NCBI RefSeq assembly: GCF_033807715.1
Contig: NC_084592.1
Coordinates: forward strand, 22,134,501-22,198,500
Direction of reading: 5' to 3'
Length of the DNA: 64,000 nucleotides
Source of the DNA: Cololabis saira
Taxonomy: Eukaryota; Chordata; Actinopteri; Beloniformes; Belonidae
In this document: one piece after another, positions 19,221-64,000 of the stretch
Position numbering within the stretch: position 1 is the stretch's first letter
How the letters are laid out: every line of letters starts with the position of its first letter
The notes under the pieces: generated by a model
What the model was told of the DNA's origin: nothing
What the model saw: only the letters and a program-made list of their open reading frames with translations
Databases searched by the model: none
Position numbers and translations under genes: made by a program

Positions 19221-19247
19221 GTGTGTGTGTGTGTGTGTGTGTGTGTG
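19221..19247. repeat. (GT)13 microsatellite
   Basis: Perfect GT run followed by a GA-rich tract. Confidence 0.93.
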
Positions 19248-19375
19248 GGAGAGAGATTGGTATGTGGGAAGGTGGGGGGCAGGGGTCTGCTTTGACACCC
19301 TAATCCTGCGGCCCAGCTTGGCTTTTCAGAGACCTTAGCTGGGAGGATAGGGAAGAAGGGAGGGATTGAAAGAGT

Positions 19376-19398
19376 GAGAGAGAGAGAGAGAGAGAGAG
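19376..19398. repeat. (GA)n microsatellite
   Basis: GA run in a wider purine-rich stretch (about 19340-19500). Confidence 0.9.
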
Positions 19399-22300
19399 CG
19401 AAAGAGAGCAAGAGGGGAAAAAGGAGGGGCAGTCGATTGAATAGGGGGTTCTGGGAGTGTGGGGTTTCCAGAGAGGGTGAGAGGGAGGGGAATGATAGGA
19501 AGGCAGAATGAGGGAGATGGGATTTGTTCATTCTTCTGCTCTGACCATGAAAGGAAACAAAAAAATGTACCATTGGCTGACTTATGACAGAAGGACTTCT
19601 CAGGCTGTTTGAGCTGTTAAGCCTCCACCGACGTGACTGCCTTTATTTTGTCCCTGGTCTCTTCTTCTGCTGGTTCTCCATCTATGCTCTCCTTGCTTTG
19701 AAGGCGTCTTATTGCTGCTCTGCATCTTTTTCTGGCTTCTGCATGTGAGTGATTCCACCTATTTGTGTGTGCATGTCAATATAGTTATACAAGTGTCTGC
19801 ATTTGCCATTAAATACTGCACATTCATTAGTCTTTTATCTACAGATTTAATTGTGGGGTATTTTTGTCTGCCAAAGAAACTCATAGCTGAGTCAGTGATG
19901 GTTGAGGGTCAGTGGAGTGCTCATAGTCAACTGCACCCCTGAAATGGACCTATTCGGGTCCTTGGATTACAAAGGGTGAATCTTAATATGTGTAAAATTA
20001 ACTTTTGTTTTCTGCGAAACTAATTCTAAATGGTAGCTGGAAACATCTGCCTTTCCTGAATAAATATTTAATTGTGGTTTCCTGTAGCCGAAGGGCAGAC
20101 AGCTTAATTGCTGGCTTGGCAGCAGCGTTGGCACATTGTAGGTCAGACTGGCACAGGAACTGACACTGTAGAAGGGTGGGGACATCACTCTGACTTATCC
20201 ATGTCCACTCATTCGATTTGAAAAGGTGGGTGTGGCCAGACATTTGAAAAGATTGAACTCTGTATTATTCACTCAATCTGTGTTCAGTGTTCCTTGAAAT
20301 GTTGCTTATCTCTCCTTTCTTCCCTGCAAGCATAATGTAAAAACAAGAACCTTTGTGTTCTGCCCTCATTATTCTTTTTAAATATAATTAGTTGTTTTTT
20401 TGTTGTTTTTTAATAAGTTGATATAAGAATTTGAAAGAATATGATCATTTCTGGTTATAATAGTAAATATTAAATCACCTGTGTGTGATAAAAGGTTCAG
20501 AGCAAAGCTGTTTTTGAAGCAGTGAACTGCCAAACATGCATTTGTCAGTTTGTATTATACTGATACATCAGTCAAATTTGGTGTGCCACCTAAAAGGTAG
20601 GATAAGTGATTCTATGTGATATCTGACCTGGAGCACGTTTTGCCACTTTCAGTTAACAACTCCTCTGCATCTTCAAACTGTACATTTTGTGACTTCGTTT
20701 AAATAATAATAATAATAATTTAAAAAAAGCTTTCATTCAAGTCCCCAGTAACAAAACTTGGAAACAGAGTGCAGCATCTGCAACGGACAAACATGACATG
20801 AATCAGAAATCGATCCTGCTGTTTGTGCAGCAGTTTGCATGCCGTCAGCTACATTTTAACAAAATCCGTATACACTGGTATAGTAGCCATTCTTAATTTC
20901 TTGTATGTAGACTCAAAAAAAGTTTGAGTAAATTGAAAAAAACGGCTTAATGTTCTCCATAGGTTTCATGAACTCTCCTGACTGTGTTTGCTGTGGCGTG
21001 TAGAGGAATGAAGTGTGTGTTAGTATCTATCCAGGGACTGAAGAGTCATGTCTGGTCTAATTAATCTAATGGACCTTATTGCAAGAGCAGCTTAGGTCTG
21101 TAGTCAGCGGTCAAACACCAGTCAATACCATCCAGTTGCTTAGAGTCAATAACTCAAAGGAGAGGAAGCAGGCTCTCTTTCTGTCACAAGATTGACCCTT
21201 TTTTGTAAATAGGCTTCTGGGCTGTGTGACATGATGATTACATTAACATTAAATAATGTGCCAGAAAAAATATGTTTTTATTTTCCCCTTCAGAAAGATG
21301 GAGAACATGTTCACACTACTAGCTTGTGAAACTATGAAAATATGTGCACTTTGGACATGATCAGAGCTAATAAACAACACTCTGTCAGGAAGTCTGAGGA
21401 AGATGGGGGTGCTTGTGAAGCTGCAGGGGATGAGATGAAGGTGAAGAGGTTAAGAGCGCAGAGATGAAATGAACAAAAGAACTGAAGGTGGATGCTAGCT
21501 GAGAAAAGAAACAGGTCTCCAGCTGAGCCCCACCATGGTCATCTTTGTATGAGAAGTCTTTTCCACCATCCTTCCAGATTATCCTTTGTTCATTTATTAA
21601 TCACTCATTCTCTGGGGAGTTTGTTTCTCTCCATTTTCTTGTAGGTGCATGATTTGAAAACATTTCTTTTCAGCTCGTTTTATTGTTACTGCCTATAATA
21701 AGTGTACAGGATTGAAGGGAGTCAAATAGATTGTTTCTTACACTGTTGTGAATGTCTGACAAGGTACAGCTCCTCTGTATCTATGTTTCAATCTGCGTCC
21801 TCCCCTCTATCCCACCATCAACGTCCCCCTTCTGTTGTTCCCCACTGAGCTGGCCACATATTGACCTTTGAATACTCCCGTTTTTTCTCCTATCAGGCCA
21901 TTCAGAGTTCAAAGAGAGATAGGAAATGGGAGTATCCGTTTGTGAATAATTCAGACATGCTCACACCCTCAATGTGGAAAATCTGTCAGGTACATACACA
22001 CGGTTCCGCTGGAAATAATGTAATCCATCCGTTTTCCAAGACTTCATTGTTTTGTTTTTCTAAGGCTCATAGCAAAGGTCATTTGCTATTTAATGGTCAA
22101 GTCAATTTCACAATATTCAGTGACAAAGCTGGTTGTTCCCAGATCAAAAGATTAGCTCTCAGCATTGAGACATAGAGTAAGTCGATGGATCAGTGTGTGC
22201 TAGGGGCCCGTTGGCCTCATGAGCCAAAATTTGGAGCTGTCGCAGAGAATAGCAGGCCTCTATTGTGTGACTGTCAAGCCGGTTGGCTGCCTTGGTGTGC

Positions 22301-23447
22301 TAACTTAGATATGCTGGCATGCACACAGACATTAACTGATGTGTACACATGCACACACACACACACAGGTCAGCCGGCTCAGCCTGTGGACAGCACTGTA
22401 TTGTTGCTGGCCTCCATCTCTCTTGGACATTTAACAGTGCAGGCATTCAGTTGTTCCTGGTGACTCAGGACCAGCGGGCAGTGGACAACAACACCTGCCT
22501 TCACACTACCACACTGTTGTGTCCAAGAGAAGAAGCAAAGACAGCCACAAGAACATTTAGATTTAAAAAAAAAAAAAAAGTGGAAAGCTACAAGGACAGT
22601 ATCTTATAATGAAGTAAAATATAAACAATATATTTACACAATATAAGTGTACACTACACCACACACCGCCATTTCTGTCTTTGATAGGTCACAGAAAACA
22701 GATAAAACCTGGCCAGTATAATGCCCCGCTGTTCTCAATGCTCTGTCATCTCAAATGATTAACCCATTAACCACCATTTTTGACAATATGAAAGGTTTTC
22801 TGTCTGTTTGTCAATTTATTTATTTTCTGTACCCCCGTCTATCTTATTCAGGGACAGAAGGGTCTATTGGACCTGTCCCAGCTGTCACATCACTAGTTCA
22901 TTACAGGCGTGAGGGGTATTACTATTTCTTTAAGATAATTTTGTTTTTCAAAAGAACACATACTTTTAAAGGTCAACTAAAAAAAGTACTGCACATTGTA
23001 ACATGAAGACTTTGAGGAGATATTAATCAAGCTACGACCTAAGGACTCCACCTAGAGCTGGTGAGCATGAATATGAGAGGGAAGGGTGGAATATTGGATA
23101 TAAGTGTCTACATTACGTTAACAAAGGCACTAAGATGTTGACTTGCAGCATCTTTTTAAAATGATGTGTAGTATCGAACAGCTGTTTCGCTCTCGTAAAT
23201 GTTAAGTTGTTCGTTTAGCATCATTTCTGCAAAGCCTCTCCTCTCCCGTCTTTAAATCCATCTCTAAAGGTCAGTGTTTCTCCGTCCTGATCCTCAGTGT
23301 CCTACCTGTTTTAGATGCTTTACTTCTCCAACATGCTTGTTATCAAAAGAATAGATCAGCTCGTTATCAAGGTCATTAACAGTAATGTTGTTAATTGCTC
23401 ATTAATGACTTGTTGATGGCCATTAACAAATCTGTTAGTGATAATTA

Positions 23448-25047
23448 CAAACCGGATTCGGTTGAAGTTGGGAAATTGTGTAAAATGTAAATAAAAACAA
23501 AATACAACGATTTAAAAAAACTTCTCAACCTATATTCAATTGAATACACTACAAAGACAACATATTTAATGTTCAAACTGATAAACTTAATTGTTTTTTG
23601 CCAAATAATAATTACCTTCGAATTTCATGGCTGCAACACGTCCAGTAGAAGTTGGGAAAGGTGGTGAAAAATACTGAGAAAGCTGAAAAAAGCTCATCAA
23701 ACACTTATTTGGAACATCCCACATGTGATCAGGCTAATTGGGAACAGGTGGTACCATAATTGGGTATAAAAGGAGCCTACCCAAACATGCTCAGTCATTC
23801 ACAAGCAAGGATGGGGCGAGGGTCACCACTTTGTCCACAACTGCATGAGAAAATAGTTGAACAGTTTAAGAACAACATTTCTCAAAGCAAAATTACAAGG
23901 AATTTAGGGATTTCAACATCTACGGTCTATAGTATCATCAAAAGTTTCAGAGAATCTGGTGAAATCACTGCACGTAAGCGCCACGGCCAGAAACCAAGAC
24001 TGAATGACCGTGACCTTTGATCCCTCAGACGACACTGCCTTAAAAACTGCCATGAGTGTGTAAAGGATATCACCAAATGGGCTCAGGAAAACTTCAGAAA
24101 ACCACTGTCAGTAAATACAGTTCGTCACTACATCAGTAAGTGCGGGTTAAAACTCTACCATGCAAAGCAAAAGCCGTTTATGAACAACATCCAGAAACGC
24201 CGCCGGGTTATCTGGGCCCGAGCTCATGTAAAATGGACTGATGCACAAAAGTGTTTTGTGGTCTGATGAGTCCACTTTTCAAATTGTTTTTGGAAACACT
24301 GGACGTCGTGTTCTCCGGACCAAAGAGGAAGCGGAACCATCCGGACTGTTATCAACGCAAAGTTCAAAAGCAGCATCAGTGATGGTATGGGGGTGCATTA
24401 GTTCCCATGGCATGGGTGACTTACATTTCTGTGAAGGCAAGTTAAATGCTGAAAAGTACATACAGATTTTGGAGCAACATATGCTGTCATCCAAGCGACA
24501 TCTTTTTCATGGACACCGCTGCTTATTTCAGCAAGACAATGCCAAGCCACATTCTGCACGTGTTTCAACAGCGTGACTTGGAAGTAAAAGAGTCCATGTT
24601 CTCCCCTGGCCCGCTTGCAGTCCAGACCTGTCTCCCATTGAAAATGTGTGGCGCATTATGAAGCGTAAAATACGACAGAGAAGACACCGGACTGTTGAAC
24701 AACTGAAGCGGTTCATCAAGCAAGAATGGGAAAGAATTCCACATGAGAAGCTAAGAGAATTAGTCTCCTCTCTTCCAAAACGTTTATTGAGTGTTATTAA
24801 AAGGAAAGGTGATGTAACGAAGTGGTAAACATGCCCTTTCCCAACTTCTACTGCACGTGTTGCAGCCATGAAATTCTAAGTTAATTATTATTTGGAAAAT
24901 AAAATAAAGTTTATGAGTTTGAGCATTAAATATGTTGTCTTTGTAGTGTATTCAATTGGATATCGGTTGAAAAGGATTGTCAAATCATTGTATTTTGTTT
25001 TTATTTACATTTTACACAATTTCCCAACTTCAACCGAATCCGGTTTG
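23448..25047 (+). mobile_element. Tc1-type DNA transposon, 1600 bp, with long inverted repeats and TA target duplication
   Basis: The ends are inverted repeats of about 214 bases (23448-23661 and 24834-25047) beginning CAAACCGGATTCGGTTGAAG, with scattered mismatches. Each is flanked by TA (23446-23447 and 25048-25049), the Tc1/mariner target site. A single transposase reading region lies between. Long TIRs with a DD34E transposase place it in the fish Tc1 group. The wider flanks read AATTA...TAATT, so the pre-insertion site was probably AATTAATT. Confidence 0.95.
23811..24828 (+). pseudogene. Tc1-type transposase, inactivated by two stops and a frameshift
   Basis: The start is taken at MGRGSPLCPQLHEKIV, the usual Tc1 start just inside the left repeat. 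The N-terminal helix-turn-helix includes ISTSTVYSIIKSF and is followed by a basic segment near RKRHGQKPRL. The catalytic triad is visible as the D of WSDEST, the D of FQQDNAKPH and the E of SPIENVW. Counting through the stop codon there are 34 residues between the last two, a DD34E signature. Breaks: an in-frame TGA at 24018-24020, a one-base frameshift near 24235-24245, and a TGA at 24574-24576. The product would be about 339 residues if unbroken, normal for Tc1. It cannot encode an active enzyme, though its ends could in principle be moved by a related transposase. Confidence 0.93.
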
Positions 25048-26697
25048 TAATTGGAGTCAGGAGTGTTGGAGCAGAGGCCTCTGAACCGTGCGGGGCAGTA
25101 GATTCCGAGGACCAAGATTCAGAAGCGCTGCTGAAATACAGATTGTTAGAAGGAACTGGGTGGAATTCAGACATAGAAAAGTTGTTGCTTCCAAAGAAGA
25201 AAAAACAAATAATGGTATTGGACAATTATTGGTGTTATTTTTGAAAGGCCTCAATTAACTTTTATGCACATTACCTACAAAGTCAAAAGTATGGAGCATC
25301 CTCTTAAAATTATTGGGCTTTACACAACAGGATGTAATAGATAATCACCTTATCCTTTGGAACACATACAACCTCATGTGATATATTATCATAATACACT
25401 GTTTAAAACGCAGTTTAAAAGGAAACAACAACTTTATATGCCGATGATTAAATATCTTGTAGAAGCATCTTTAGAATCAGTAAATTGAAGTTTGTTTTTC
25501 TATTATTATCTGTCTCTCACATTGCCCCATTCCTTAAATGAAGAATTTTAATTCTTCTTCACTTCATTGACTTTTACGGTTGATGCATATTATTTTGATG
25601 TGGATTTGCCTGTGAGATTCAATTTTAATCCAATTTTATTTATATAGCGTCTATTACAACAGAAGTTGTCTGTAGGCGCTTTCCAGAGACCCAGAACATG
25701 ACCCCCGACAATTATTACATCAACAATGAGATCAATAAATATAATTGTATAATATGCTAACTTATAAATATTGGTATTTTTTTCCCATTACTTGTTAAAG
25801 TACATTTTGCCCTTGAGCAGCGTGTGATGAAAAAGCCTTTGGAAGGAATGCTATAATAGTTTGCCAAAGTGCAAAGACAATCAGTCAGAAACGGTTTATA
25901 GCAGTCTTTTTAAAAAGGTACATCCAATACATGTTTTTGTTTGCTTTTCTTTTAGCTTTTTAGAAAGTACTGCATGTCCCATGACAATATCTTATCTGAT
26001 ACATCTCCAACCAGTCAATAGTCCACAGTTTCTTTAAATCGCCCTAAAGTATTGGATCAGCTCCCTTGGAATCTTGACCGAGGTAGTAGCAAGTACAAGT
26101 TTTATATTAATGCCAACAACAATGAAAGGCCTAAATAAATACATTTTTGCTGTATATAAATAAAAACTGAGCTTTATCATCCATTATCATGTAATGTTAA
26201 AACACTTTATGTGTGGAGGAACAGCTGCAGTGGATTCTGTCCATGCTGCAATTAGTATTTCAACTTTTGCAAAACCTTTGAAATACACTCTACATATCGT
26301 CTTTTAAATTTCTGAGTTGAAGTCATTGTCTGAACACTGAAAAGGTATTCATCATTTTGTTTTACATATATCAGGTATTATTTTGCTTTAACTATTTTTA
26401 AGCTCTGCTGTTCTGTATAAATGCTTAGGCTACATCTACAGCGTGTGGATATATTGTTTCAGGTTTTGGCTGAGAGAGATATCTAGTATTTTCCAACTCA
26501 GCCATCCCCTGGTGCCCTGTGGTGCCAGTATAACCACCCTGGCAGTGTGATCCTGAGGCATTTGTGCACACTCATATACACACACAGCACACCAGTGCAC
26601 AGCTGAGCTAATGACTCATCTCTCTGCTCCCCTCCCTGTCTTTTTCTGTCTTTCTGTGTCCGTCTGTTCCTCTATTTGACTGTCTCTGTCTGTACAG
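25048..26697. other. Intron DNA directly upstream of dip2a exon 2
   Basis: No coding sequence seen apart from a dispersed-repeat fragment near 25620. The last 100 bases are a long pyrimidine-rich tract leading to the exon 2 acceptor. Confidence 0.6.
25620..25730 (-). repeat. Fragment of a common fish dispersed repeat (terminal ATTTATATAGCG type)
   Basis: CCAATTTTATTTATATAGCG followed by a region ending with aggcgctttccagagacccagaac is, in reverse complement, the tail of a repeat common in teleost genomes. The piece at 32335-32560 appears to be the same family in the other orientation. Named from memory only. Confidence 0.5.

Positions 26698-64000
<37,303 letters not shown>

Larger units (their letters stand above)
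17944..23447. other. Intron-like DNA without recognisable gene
   Basis: Nothing coding is recognised. It contains a GT and a GA tract near 19.2-19.4 kb and an (AAT)n stretch near 20703-20719. The blocks at 18541-18720 and 23341-23447 are rich in TAAT/ATTA motifs. Confidence 0.5.

Noticed and set aside
24279..24869. Minus-strand frames across the Tc1 element
   Set aside because: They are shadows of the transposase, which is read on the plus strand with catalytic motifs in order.

Overview
The window looks like teleost fish genomic DNA, probably from a spiny-rayed lineage. Long GT, GA and AAAG microsatellites, a Tc1 element with long inverted repeats, several small TIR elements, a tRNA-derived SINE and a BEL/Pao-type LTR retroelement all lie within the introns of one conserved vertebrate gene.

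Only one host gene can be supported: a DIP2 gene (disco-interacting protein 2, best match dip2a) on the + strand. I placed 33 coding exons from 26698 to the window end, all with GT-AG borders. They total 3979 bases and stay in one reading frame throughout, giving about 1326 residues of a protein that is normally about 1570. The chain starts inside the N-terminal DMAP1-binding region and ends inside the second adenylate-forming domain. Exon 1 is missing, presumably upstream, and about four 3' exons should follow the window. In this reading, bases 1-26697 are intron 1, possibly with flanking DNA, and hold no exon I can recognise.

Layout. 1-5935: intron-like DNA with GA and TC/TA repeats. 5937-7549: a cluster of mobile DNA, namely a hAT-like fragment interrupted by a SINE with 17-bp target duplications, then a Harbinger-like element carrying a Myb/SANT-like ORF. 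7550-16700: intron-like DNA with GT tracts. 16701-17943: a TIR-bounded element with five same-strand copies of a 16-bp motif. 23448-25047: a dead Tc1 copy with TA target duplication. 26698-35510: dip2a 5' coding exons. 35979-41033: a BEL/Pao derivative with two identical 382-bp LTRs, in the same orientation as dip2a. 42011-64000: the remaining dip2a exons, with further elements in introns (a hAT-like MITE inside a GT array at 43577-44159, a Harbinger-like element at 46364-47230, and nested elements at 59897-61070).

I saw no RNA gene, CRISPR array or operon. Nothing here amounts to a clearly new biological system. The observations most worth following are the identical-LTR BEL derivative that lacks most of its pol region, and the unclassified TIR element with the repeated GGTCACCCCACATGAT motif. 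Family names and the paralogue call come from memory of the protein families, not from database searches.
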